A stretch of DNA of 64,000 nucleotides from Leptospira sp. WS58.C1 (lineage in GTDB: Bacteria > Spirochaetota > Leptospiria > Leptospirales > Leptospiraceae), in contig NZ_CP162137.1 in assembly GCF_040833995.1 (NCBI RefSeq), forward strand, positions 3,518,001-3,582,000, in the 5' to 3' direction. Below the pieces are notes generated by a model, which was not told where the DNA came from, made no database searches, and saw nothing but the letters and a program-made list of their open reading frames with translations. The position numbers and the translations under genes are program-made. This document shows positions 19,686 to 27,899 of the stretch, piece by piece. The first letter of the stretch is position 1; each line of letters opens with the position of its first letter.

Positions 19686-20456
19686 ATGAATTTCACCGCA
19701 GGAAAAGTATATTTAGTAGGCGCAGGCCCGGGTAATCCGGACCTTCTCACCGTTCGTGCAGTAAAACTATTAAGAAAAGCTGATGTAGTTCTGTACGATG
19801 ATCTGGTTTCTGCGGGAGTTTTGAAATACTGTAAAAAACCCGCAGTCTTGGAATATGTAGGTAAAAGGATCGGACAACATAGCTGTCTCCAGACTGAGAT
19901 CAATCGAAAATTAGGGGAATATGCTAAACAATATTCTAATATAGTTCGGTTGAAAGGCGGAGATCCTTCCATATACGGAAGAGCCGGAGAAGAAATAGAA
20001 TATCTTGCTTCCTTAGGGATTGAATGTGAAATTTTAGCCGGAGTCACAACAGCATCAGGGGCAGCTTCCAGTTTGGGAATTCCACTCACGCATAGAGAAT
20101 ATGCAAGAGAGATCCTTTTCTTATCAGGTCATAAGAAAACCGGAAAAAATCCGGAAAGTTTCGAAGACTTGATCTTAGAAGATAAAACGGTTTTGGTTTA
20201 TATGGGATTGAACAGTCTGGAAAGTATCCGGGAGAATTTATTGGAATCCGGAAATTCAGGCTCCACTCCTATGGCTTTCATTGAAAACGCTACACTTCCC
20301 ACCCAAAGATTGGTGTTAGCAAATCTGGATACCTGTCTAGAGAAAGCGGAAAAATTCCAGATCAAGACACCGGCACTTTTGATCTTTGGGGAAATCATTC
20401 GCTTTTATACGGAGTTACAAAGACTAAAAGATGAAGGTAGGATTTCCTATTGTTAG
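19686..20456 (+). CDS. cobA: Uroporphyrinogen-III C-methyltransferase
   Basis: Makes precorrin-2 from uroporphyrinogen III with two SAM-dependent methylations, the branch point to siroheme and cobalamin. The 256-residue length fits the single-domain enzyme. It has VGAGPGNPDLLTVRA near the N-terminus, LKGGDPSIYGRAGEE around residues 93-107, and the later TTASGAASSLGIPLTHR segment. Its place right after nirBD suggests siroheme supply. The oxidase/ferrochelatase part found in CysG is not fused to it and is not in this window. Confidence 0.93.
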   Translation: MNFTAGKVYLVGAGPGNPDLLTVRAVKLLRKADVVLYDDLVSAGVLKYCKKPAVLEYVGKRIGQHSCLQTEINRKLGEYAKQYSNIVRLKGGDPSIYGRAGEEIEYLASLGIECEILAGVTTASGAASSLGIPLTHREYAREILFLSGHKKTGKNPESFEDLILEDKTVLVYMGLNSLESIRENLLESGNSGSTPMAFIENATLPTQRLVLANLDTCLEKAEKFQIKTPALLIFGEIIRFYTELQRLKDEGRISYC

Positions 20457-20478
20457 TAGGCCTTGTTCCTGTTGCAAA

Positions 20479-20493
20479 TGTAGGAACTGCTCC
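20479..20493 (+). repeat. Intergenic TGTAGGAA repeat, copy 2
   Basis: TGTAGGAACTGCTCC sits 22 bases after the cobA stop. A nearby GTTCCT upstream forms an inverted pair with its AGGAAC. Confidence 0.45.
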
Positions 20494-20532
20494 ATCCTGG
20501 ATCTTGTCATTTAATCTTATCTTTAAACACGC

Positions 20533-20548
20533 TGTAGGAACTCCAACA
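20533..20548 (+). repeat. Intergenic TGTAGGAA repeat, copy 3
   Basis: TGTAGGAACTCCAACA lies 54 bases after copy 2 in the same 183-base gap between cobA and moaCB. It shares TGTAGGAACT with copy 2 and CCAAC with copy 1. No other feature is seen in this gap. Confidence 0.45.
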
Positions 20549-20639
20549 AAACGTTTTTACACAAAAACACAGGTAAACTACTCGCAGTTTTCCAGCGCAG
20601 AATTATATTGATTCCTGCGGATTCCCGCCAAGAGGAAGC

Positions 20640-21554
20640 ATGAACGATATCACCGGAAAGAAAACAACGCTTAGAACTGCCCAAGCGGAGGGTTTTGTAT
20701 TCTGCAAACCGGAAACCATTATCAGGATCAAAGAAAACACCCTTCCCAAAGGAGATCTTTTCGGAGTGGCAAAGGCAGCCGCACTTTTAGGTTCTAAAAA
20801 AACTGCAGAATTGATCCCTCATTGCCATCCAGTCTCCATTGATTCCTTCCAAATAGAATTCGAAGTCCTTTCCGACAAAAACGCTGTCCGAATCTTGGCC
20901 ACAGCTAAGTCCATAGGAAAAACTGGCATAGAGATGGAAGCTTTGACTGGCGTAAGCGTAGCTTCATTAGTGATTTACGATTTACTAAAACCAATCGATA
21001 AAGAGTTAGAAATTTCCTTGATCCGTCTTTTAGACAAGAAGGGAGGAAAAACGGACTCTCAGATCACGAAATTTGCCGCAGGCTCTAAGGCAGGGATCTT
21101 AGTTTGTTCCGACTCCACTTTCCAAGGAAAAAGAGAAGACGGCTCCGGAAAAGCAATCCTAAATCTATTAAAAGAACATGATGTAGAAACCGTTAAATCG
21201 GAAATTTTACCTGACGAACCGGAACAGATCCGAAATACAATATTAGAATGGTCTAAACTAGGTTTGGATCTGATCGTCACCACAGGTGGGACCGGGCTCG
21301 GCCCCAGAGACAATACTCCGGAAGCGGTTAAGGAGATCCTAGAACAAGAGATCCCGGGGATCGCGGAAGCAATGAGATCTTTCGGTCAAGATCGGACTCC
21401 ATTTGCAATGTTATCCCGATCTATCGCAGGTAGAATAGGCAAAACCTTAGTGGTGTCCGTTCCGGGAAGTACGAATGGGGCGACTGAAAGTTTGCAGGCC
21501 ATTCTTCCCGCCGTATTCCACGCAAAAAAAATGATGAGAGGAGAAGGACATTGA
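20640..21554 (+). CDS. moaCB: MoaC-MoaB/MogA fusion for molybdenum cofactor synthesis
   Basis: A 304-residue bifunctional protein. Residues 1-140 are MoaC (cyclic pyranopterin monophosphate synthase), with IPHCHPV (59-65) and KTGIEMEALTGVSVA (94-108). Residues about 150-300 are the MogA/MoaB fold (molybdopterin adenylylation), with TTGGTGLGPRDNTPEA (214-229) and VPGSTNGA (274-281). MoaC-MoaB fusions are known. It starts behind AGAGGAAG, and its stop overlaps the moeA start. It provides the cofactor for the nitrate reductase upstream. moaA, moaD and moaE are not in the window. Confidence 0.92.
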   Translation: MNDITGKKTTLRTAQAEGFVFCKPETIIRIKENTLPKGDLFGVAKAAALLGSKKTAELIPHCHPVSIDSFQIEFEVLSDKNAVRILATAKSIGKTGIEMEALTGVSVASLVIYDLLKPIDKELEISLIRLLDKKGGKTDSQITKFAAGSKAGILVCSDSTFQGKREDGSGKAILNLLKEHDVETVKSEILPDEPEQIRNTILEWSKLGLDLIVTTGGTGLGPRDNTPEAVKEILEQEIPGIAEAMRSFGQDRTPFAMLSRSIAGRIGKTLVVSVPGSTNGATESLQAILPAVFHAKKMMRGEGH

Positions 21555-22747
21555 TCTCTGTCCAAGAGGCGCTTTCACTCGTCGAATCTGCTGCGAGTGT
21601 TTCTTTTTCCGAAAATACAAACTTGGAAAATTCTCTTGGTAAAGTCCTGAGAGAAAAGATCTATGCGGATAGGGATTATCCTCCTTTTCATCGGGCGACC
21701 ATGGATGGATTTGCTTTGAAGTCCGAAGGTTTTTCGGAAAATCGGATCTATTCTTATACAAGAGAATTACATGCGGGAGAATCTTTCCAATTGGAAAACG
21801 GAGAAGAAGCCATTCGTATTATGACCGGTGCTCCTGTTCCGGATGGTTTTGATCTCGTTATAAAGATAGAAGATTCCGAAGATGTAGGAATTTCTAATGG
21901 AAAGAAACAGGTTCGCTTTCGTACGGAGAAATCCGCCCCTTTCTCCAATATAGCGATCCAAGGAGAAGATCTAAAACAAGACCAAGAGATCCTAAAAGAA
22001 GGTACTTTCATTAGCGCTTCCGTCTTGTCTTTACTTTCTTCTTTGGGAAAATATTCCATCCAAACTTCCAAACTTCCCAGAGTGAGAGTGATCTCGACAG
22101 GCAACGAGATCGTAGGTCCCGGTGAAATCCCGAAACCTTGGCAGATTAGAGATTCCAATTCCTACTCTATCCGATCTTTATTACAAAAATATGGTATAGT
22201 CCCTCTATCCGTTACTAGAGCCGGAGATGATCCTATCCTTTTGGAAAAAGCGGTGCAGGAAGGATTAGATTCGGATCTCCTCATTCTTTCCGGCGGAGTC
22301 TCTATGGGAAATTTAGACTTGGTCCCTAAAATTCTGAAAGCCTCCGGGGTGAAGGAAATCTTTCATAAAGTAAGGATCAAACCTGGAAAACCGATTTGGT
22401 TCGGTAAAAAGAACGACCAGGCAGTTTTTGGTCTCCCGGGAAATCCTTTTAGCGTTCAGGTTTGTTTCCGGATATTTGTAGAAGCGTATTTGAGAAAATT
22501 TTTAGGACTTCCTTCTGAGAAACCGATCTATCTGCCTTTCGCGGGAGAAAGAAAGAAGAAAAACAAACTAACCGAGTTCTTCCCGGTCTCTTATGAGACC
22601 AAAGACCAAACTTTTTTATCGGAAAAGAAGTTTAATGGAAGTGGAGATATTCGAGCGGGAATTTTTTCGGACGGACTCGGAGTCCAATTTTCGGATACGG
22701 AAACTCTGAAAGAGAGAGATGTATTGGAATTCTATCCCTGGACTTAA
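21551..22747 (+). CDS. moeA: Molybdopterin molybdotransferase
   Basis: Inserts molybdate into adenylylated molybdopterin. The 398-residue length is typical. Motifs include RATMDGFA (about 51-58), the IMTGAPVPDGFD segment, LSGGVSMGNLD and FGLPGNPFS. The only sensible start is TTG at 21551, which overlaps the moaCB TGA (TTGA). This makes an obligate coupled pair with moaCB. Confidence 0.93.
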   Translation: MISVQEALSLVESAASVSFSENTNLENSLGKVLREKIYADRDYPPFHRATMDGFALKSEGFSENRIYSYTRELHAGESFQLENGEEAIRIMTGAPVPDGFDLVIKIEDSEDVGISNGKKQVRFRTEKSAPFSNIAIQGEDLKQDQEILKEGTFISASVLSLLSSLGKYSIQTSKLPRVRVISTGNEIVGPGEIPKPWQIRDSNSYSIRSLLQKYGIVPLSVTRAGDDPILLEKAVQEGLDSDLLILSGGVSMGNLDLVPKILKASGVKEIFHKVRIKPGKPIWFGKKNDQAVFGLPGNPFSVQVCFRIFVEAYLRKFLGLPSEKPIYLPFAGERKKKNKLTEFFPVSYETKDQTFLSEKKFNGSGDIRAGIFSDGLGVQFSDTETLKERDVLEFYPWT

Positions 22748-22808
22748 TCCAGATTGACTTAGGCTGCCTCATCGGTTGAAGTAAGATTTTACTATCTCAA
22801 AAACGTTT

Positions 22809-22824
22809 TGTAGGAATTCCTACA
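22809..22824. repeat. Intergenic TGTAGGAA repeat, copy 4 (perfect palindrome)
   Basis: TGTAGGAATTCCTACA is a perfect 16-base palindrome in the 131-base gap between moeA and icd, and appears to be the full form of the element. The rest of the gap is AT-rich, with a GGAGGT ribosome site before icd. Confidence 0.55.
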
Positions 22825-22878
22825 TCCGATATTTGAGCACATATTCGAAAATATATAATTATTTCGCCGGAGGTCGGT

Positions 22879-24345
22879 ATGAGCTCGAAGAAAAAAATCG
22901 CTGTCGCTAAAGGAGATGGGATCGGTCCGGAAATTATGGACGCTACTCTTAGGATCTTAGAAGCGGCAGGTGCGAGCATTGAACCGATCTTTATAGATAT
23001 CGGAGAACAGGTCTACAAAAAAGGCCATAGTGCAGGAATAGAACCGGCGTCTTGGGATATTCTCCGCGACACAAAAGTATTTTTTAAAGCTCCAATCACA
23101 ACCCCTCAAGGTGGCGGTTATAAAAGTTTAAACGTTACCGTTCGAACCACTTTAGGACTATTCGCTAACGTTAGACCCTGTATTTCTCTTTACCCTTACG
23201 TGGATACTAAACATCCGAAGTTAGACGTGGTTATCGTAAGGGAGAATGAAGAGGACCTTTACACAGGTATAGAACACAAACAAACTTCCGACACCGTACA
23301 ATGTCTAAAATTAATTTCCAGACCAGGCTCCGAGAAGATCATACGTTATGCATTCGAGTATGCAAAAGCTTACGGCAGAAAGAAAGTAACCGCGATGGTA
23401 AAAGACAATATTATGAAACAATCCGATGGATTGTTTCATGAAGTCTTCAAAGAAATTGCAAAAGAATATCCCGATATAGAAGCTGCAAGCGAGATCATCG
23501 ACATCGGTGCGGCTCATTTAGCGGAAAGACCTCAAACTTATGACGTAGTGGTTACCTTAAATTTATACGGAGATATCATTTCCGATATAGTCGCTCAGGT
23601 CGCTGGTTCGGTAGGTATGGCAGGGTCTGCAAACATAGGAGAAGTTGTCTCCATGTTCGAAGCCATCCACGGCTCCGCCCCCGACATAGCGGGAAAAAAT
23701 ATCGCAAATCCAAGTGGACTGATCAACGCAGCAGTCATGATGCTTGTCCACTTAGGACAACCCGATATCGCAGCCAAGATCCAAAACGCTTGGTTACTTA
23801 CGATCGAAGAAGGGATCCACACCGGAGATATCTACAAAGCTGGTGTAAGCCGTATCAAAGTAGGAACAAAAGAATTCGGAGAAGCTGTTATCGGAAACCT
23901 AGGACATCTTCCCGAAAAATTCAAACCTATCTCTTTTGGAAAAGCAAAAGCGATCCATATACCGGAATACAAAAGGACAATTCTAAAAAAAGAATTAGTA
24001 GGCGTGGATGTATTTTTAGATTGGGTTCCCGGAACGTCCGAAGAGCTGGCAAAAAAACTAAGTGCCGTCTCAGGAGATCTGAAACTCAGAATGATCACGA
24101 ATAGAGGAGTGAAAGTTTATCCGAACGGGGCTCCCGAAACCTTTTTAACGGATCATTGGAGATGCAGATTCGTAAATCCGGAAACTCCGGATACAGAATC
24201 GGGCGACGGCTTTATAAAGATCCAGCCGGAACAGATCGCAAAATTATTACTTAGGATCTCGGAAGCCGGCTTGGATAGTATTCAAACTGATAACTTATAT
24301 AAGTTCCAAGGAAAAAGAGCCTTTTCCCTAGGTGGAGGAGAATAA
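22879..24345 (+). CDS. icd: Isocitrate dehydrogenase with C-terminal extension
   Basis: Oxidative decarboxylation of isocitrate to 2-oxoglutarate in the TCA cycle. The 488-residue form resembles the Thermus-type enzyme with a C-terminal extra domain of about 140 residues (from about 345). Visible motifs: GDGIGPE near the N-terminus, ITTPQGGGYKSLNVTVRTTLGLFANVRP for substrate binding, VRENEEDLY, and HGSAPDIAGKNIANPSG for the cofactor region. Coenzyme choice cannot be settled by eye. A GGAGGT site precedes the ATG. Its stop directly abuts the stop of the convergent response regulator. Confidence 0.92.
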   Translation: MSSKKKIAVAKGDGIGPEIMDATLRILEAAGASIEPIFIDIGEQVYKKGHSAGIEPASWDILRDTKVFFKAPITTPQGGGYKSLNVTVRTTLGLFANVRPCISLYPYVDTKHPKLDVVIVRENEEDLYTGIEHKQTSDTVQCLKLISRPGSEKIIRYAFEYAKAYGRKKVTAMVKDNIMKQSDGLFHEVFKEIAKEYPDIEAASEIIDIGAAHLAERPQTYDVVVTLNLYGDIISDIVAQVAGSVGMAGSANIGEVVSMFEAIHGSAPDIAGKNIANPSGLINAAVMMLVHLGQPDIAAKIQNAWLLTIEEGIHTGDIYKAGVSRIKVGTKEFGEAVIGNLGHLPEKFKPISFGKAKAIHIPEYKRTILKKELVGVDVFLDWVPGTSEELAKKLSAVSGDLKLRMITNRGVKVYPNGAPETFLTDHWRCRFVNPETPDTESGDGFIKIQPEQIAKLLLRISEAGLDSIQTDNLYKFQGKRAFSLGGGE

Positions 24346-24756
24346 TTAGGACTGGTTTGTTAGGATCTTTTTAAACGAATCCAAAGACACAGGTTTGATT
24401 ATATAATCTTTTACTAATGGAATTTCTTTCGCTCTTCTAAGATCTGAATCATCCACGGAAGAGCTAACCATATAGATTTCCGGCTTTTTGCTAAGCGAGT
24501 TCACAAAGTTGGCGTACTCGTCTAAAAACTGCCAACCGTCCATAAACGGCATATTTATATCCAAAAATATAAAATCAGGAATGATATCCGGATCGCTTTG
24601 ATGTTCTCGCAAAAAGCTGATCGCACCTTCTCCATCCTGAAATACTTTTAAACTTTCGACCGCGCCGGTTTTTTCGATGGTTCTTTTGGCGATTTCCACA
24701 AAAATCGCATCGTCATCGACGAGTAAAAGTTTCTGTTTTTTAGATAGTGAATTCAT
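24346..24756 (-). CDS. Single-domain response regulator
   Basis: A 136-residue receiver domain with no output domain. LLLVDDDAIF (residues 10-19) gives the acidic pocket, FLDINMP the phosphoacceptor Asp66, and YIIKPVSL the conserved Lys-Pro. The ATG at 24756 is chosen over a longer reading from 24813 because the receiver fold starts at once and the extra 19 residues lie in the kinase gene. It overlaps the 3' end of the histidine kinase by 17 bases, so the two are a coupled pair. It probably signals by protein contact, as Rcp/CheY-like regulators do. Confidence 0.88.
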   Translation of the reverse strand: MNSLSKKQKLLLVDDDAIFVEIAKRTIEKTGAVESLKVFQDGEGAISFLREHQSDPDIIPDFIFLDINMPFMDGWQFLDEYANFVNSLSKKPEIYMVSSSVDDSDLRRAKEIPLVKDYIIKPVSLDSFKKILTNQS

Positions 24757-26653
24757 TTGCTTTCGAAAGATGAATGATAAATTTAGAGCCCTGACCGGGA
24801 GTACTTTCCACATGGATTTCGCCCCCCAAGGATTCGATTTGGTTTTTGGTCATAAATAGACCCAAACCCCTTCCCTCGGTGTTCCGGTGAAATCTTTTGT
24901 GTAATTTAAAAATCTGATCCCCATGTTTATTTAAGTCAATTCCTAAACCGTTATCCTGCACTTCCAAAATATGATTTCCGTGAGACCAGTATGTCTTAAA
25001 TCGGATCACCGGATGAGGGGATTCGCATCTATATTTCAAAGAATTGGAAAGTAGATTTAAGAATATACTCTCTAAATACACTTGAGGGTAAATAATAGAA
25101 GGAGATTCCGAAAAGTCTGCGATGATTTCCGCCTCATATTCCAATATTTGGCCCAAAAACATTGCCTTTACTCTGGAAAATACGGATTCAAACAGGATTT
25201 CTTCCGAAACAACCTTCGGACTTTGTCGTATTTTAATAACTTCTACGATTTCGTTTAATGTAGTAAGTAATTGGTCGGAGGTCGTCTTGAGATAGTCCAT
25301 GTATTCGACTCTTTCTTTTTCCGTCTCTGCTTCTTCTAAAAATTTAACTAAAGTGGAGATGTTCCCGATCGGGGATCTCATATTATGGGAAACGATCTGG
25401 TTGAATTCCTCCAACTGAGAGATTCTCTCCTTCAAGTGAGTCCCTACGGATCTTAGCCTTGCGTTCTTTTCTCTAAGGATATTTTCTAAGATCCGTTTGC
25501 GGGAAATATCCTGGATCTGAGAAACAATGAACATCAACTCTCCTGAATCTTTTCGAACCGCAACCCCGGTGATGAATACCCATACGATATGTCCTTTTTT
25601 GTGTAAGTACCTTTTGGCAAATTGAGCGCTATCTCTTTCTCCATTTATTATTTTACGAAATGCTTCTGCTCCTATATTCAGATCTTCAGGATAAGTAATA
25701 TCTTGGAAAGATTTGAAAAGAAGCTCATCCGGTTCATACCCCAACATCTTAGCGAATGACTGATTCAGTTCCAAAAAGTGGCCGTTCCTATCCAGAAGGA
25801 TGATCCCGTTACCAGAACTATGAAATGCTTCCGAAAATTTTTTCTCACTTAGACGGATCTCTTCTTCCACCAATTTAGAAAGAGTGATATCCTGCATCGC
25901 TCCGTATACACCAACGATCCTTCCATCGGAATAAGCAGGCTTCCCTTGAGTCCTTACCCAGATAACTCGTCCCGTCTCAGTGACCATCCTATGCTCTACA
26001 GAGTAAGTCTCACCTTTCTGATAAACTCTTAAGTTATTCTCCTTTAATTTTTCCAGATCTTCGGGATAAGAATATTTTTGGTAAACGGTATCCCTATCAA
26101 TTCCGAGAGAAGGGTCTCTCTCCAAGATCTTATAAATTTCAGATGACCAATATAAAATCCCGGTTTCAATATTAGATTCCCAGGCTCCTACCTTTGCGAG
26201 TTCCGACATAATAGAGGAAAATTTTTTTTCCTGCTGCAAACTCTCCGTTAGCTGTACTTGGTCCGTAACATCTCTGGAAGTTGTGTTTAAGTGAGTTACC
26301 TTGCCTTCTTTATTTCGTATAGGCTGGGTCAACGTTTGGAACCAAACATAGTCCCCATCCTTCTTTAAAAAACGATATTGGGTAGCGACCGTTGGTCTTC
26401 CTTCTTTTGCAGGATTATGAGAATCCGTACGAATACGCTGCCGATCATCAGGGTGAATAAAATCGTACGGGTCACGGCCCAACAATTCTCCCGGTTTAAA
26501 ACCGGTAAGAGTTTCAATAATCGGATTAACGTATAAGTAAATCCCCTCCGGATCGTGGAGGCAGATCAACTCTCGACTGGTTTCGATTAAGACCCGGTAC
26601 AAATCTTGGTTTTGATCCAATTTGATTTCTTCTTGGCCCGGTCTTTCTTCCAT
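24740..26653 (-). CDS. Soluble multi-PAS sensor histidine kinase
   Basis: A cytoplasmic kinase of about 637 residues with no transmembrane segment. Counted from an alternative TTG at 26662, it has three PAS/PAC modules (about 20-135, 150-260 and 275-390), a short coiled region (390-420), a phosphoacceptor helix SHNMRSPIGN with His426, and an ATPase domain with N-box NLLSNSLKY (536-544), DNGLGID (570-576) and the GRGLGLFMTK G2 box. The HNMRSP box differs from the usual HE(L/M)RTP. The ATG at 26653 is chosen, but no clear ribosome site favours it over the TTG. The downstream regulator is its likely partner. Confidence 0.88.
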   Translation of the reverse strand: MEERPGQEEIKLDQNQDLYRVLIETSRELICLHDPEGIYLYVNPIIETLTGFKPGELLGRDPYDFIHPDDRQRIRTDSHNPAKEGRPTVATQYRFLKKDGDYVWFQTLTQPIRNKEGKVTHLNTTSRDVTDQVQLTESLQQEKKFSSIMSELAKVGAWESNIETGILYWSSEIYKILERDPSLGIDRDTVYQKYSYPEDLEKLKENNLRVYQKGETYSVEHRMVTETGRVIWVRTQGKPAYSDGRIVGVYGAMQDITLSKLVEEEIRLSEKKFSEAFHSSGNGIILLDRNGHFLELNQSFAKMLGYEPDELLFKSFQDITYPEDLNIGAEAFRKIINGERDSAQFAKRYLHKKGHIVWVFITGVAVRKDSGELMFIVSQIQDISRKRILENILREKNARLRSVGTHLKERISQLEEFNQIVSHNMRSPIGNISTLVKFLEEAETEKERVEYMDYLKTTSDQLLTTLNEIVEVIKIRQSPKVVSEEILFESVFSRVKAMFLGQILEYEAEIIADFSESPSIIYPQVYLESIFLNLLSNSLKYRCESPHPVIRFKTYWSHGNHILEVQDNGLGIDLNKHGDQIFKLHKRFHRNTEGRGLGLFMTKNQIESLGGEIHVESTPGQGSKFIIHLSKANEFTI

Positions 26654-26662
26654 AAAATGCAA

Positions 26663-26980
26663 GAACTTGCTCTATCGACTAATACATATAAAGACAGCAT
26701 AGACGAGTACATTGCGAGTAAAAAAGGCCCAAAATCCTAAAATGTAAGGGATTTATTTCCGCAACATAAACCGATCTAAGATTTCAAATGTCACTCGAAC
26801 TAATCCTTTCGTTATAGAACGAGTGATCTACTATTGGGAATTCGATTCCGATGGAGCCTTTTTTTTCGCGTGGGCGTTCTTTTTTGAAAGGGTTAAAATA
26901 GGATAGGAGAATTAGAAAAATGTAATTTGATTTCTGGGGAAGTTTTTCGATCGGCATAAAACCGAAAAACTCCGGACCGA
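26663..26980. other. Intergenic region with two hairpins
   Basis: A gap of about 320 bases between the kinase and ferredoxin, both on minus. No convincing gene is present. TCACTCG (26791-26797) pairs with CGAGTGA (26820-26826). AGTTTTTCG (26941-26949) pairs with CGAAAAACT (26963-26971) just beyond the ferredoxin stop. The second could end the ferredoxin transcript, but it lacks a T-run on the minus strand. The kinase promoter should lie here; none is clear. Confidence 0.4.
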
Positions 26981-27214
26981 TTATTCTCCGTCGTCACCGA
27001 TCGCTTCGACAGGACAAATTTCCTTCGCTTTGCGAGCGGCAATTGTTTCTTCCGGAGTAGCAGGCTGTCTATGGAAATATACCTTAGACTCATCGTCGGT
27101 ATATTTCAAAAGTTGAGGAGCCTCTTCCAAGCAGTCATTACAAGGAACACAGCTATTATCAACATAGAATTTTCCCGGAACATTTTCCGGAACTTTGTCA
27201 TTCTTATCTGCCAT
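26981..27214 (-). CDS. Monocluster 4Fe-4S ferredoxin
   Basis: A 77-residue electron carrier with one cluster: Cys22, 25 and 28 in SCVPCNDC and Cys67 in ICPVEAI. Residues 35-60 form the acidic insertion common in such ferredoxins. It stands alone on minus, divergent from the GMC oxidoreductase pair across about 100 bases, so it might serve that enzyme, but nothing proves this. A hairpin lies just beyond its stop. Confidence 0.88.
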   Translation of the reverse strand: MADKNDKVPENVPGKFYVDNSCVPCNDCLEEAPQLLKYTDDESKVYFHRQPATPEETIAARKAKEICPVEAIGDDGE

Positions 27215-27317
27215 GAATACTAAGGATTATCGAACGTTTGGAACGTCAAGTTGGTTTTCTATAGGGAAACGGGTAGGATAGGATTGACAACTCCAAGAAT
27301 CAAAGGAAAACACTGCA

Positions 27318-27899
27318 ATGGCAAATTCAGCCCCGCGTTTTTCCCGTAAAACATTCTTGAGACTGGGACTCGCCGGTTCGGGAGCTCTAGTACTCGGGGG
27401 ATCTATTTGTATTTTAAACAGATCTTCCGGACAATTACCTAAGGTATTATTTTTCTCCGAATCGGAATTAGAAACCCTGGCCGCATTATCGGAAGCTATC
27501 TTACCCGAAGCTGTTGGAGCTCCAACGTATAAAGAAGCCAAGGTACTCGAAAGATTGGATGAAGAATTTTATTTCGTAGATCCTTTCTTATCCGAGGACT
27601 TTAAAACTTTAATATTGGTTTTGGAATATCTTCCATTCTTCCATTGGAAGTTTTCCAGATTCTCCAAACTTTCCTTGGAAAGTAGAAGAAAGTTCCTATC
27701 GGAGTTGAATCAATCCGACTCGGATACTGTCAGAGCGGTTTGGGCAAATTTGAGAATGCCGATTTTTCTAATGTACTACGGACACGAATCCACTTTCAAA
27801 ACGATTTCGTATGACGGACCGTTTTTAAATCCTCCGGAAAAGTTAAGCGAATCCAGGATCTATTATCGCAAACGAGTAGGAGGTTCCGATGTCGGGTAA
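27318..27899 (+). CDS. Gluconate 2-dehydrogenase subunit 3-like protein, exported
   Basis: A 193-residue small subunit of a GMC-type dehydrogenase. The N-terminus SRKTFLRLGLAGSGALVLGG (residues 9-28) looks like a Tat signal with Arg-Lys in place of Arg-Arg. The body shows the LAALSEAILPE segment of the subunit 3 family. Such subunits assist export of their flavoprotein partner. The flavoprotein gene overlaps it by 11 bases, which supports a complex. An AAAGGA site precedes the ATG. Confidence 0.72.
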   Translation: MANSAPRFSRKTFLRLGLAGSGALVLGGSICILNRSSGQLPKVLFFSESELETLAALSEAILPEAVGAPTYKEAKVLERLDEEFYFVDPFLSEDFKTLILVLEYLPFFHWKFSRFSKLSLESRRKFLSELNQSDSDTVRAVWANLRMPIFLMYYGHESTFKTISYDGPFLNPPEKLSESRIYYRKRVGGSDVG

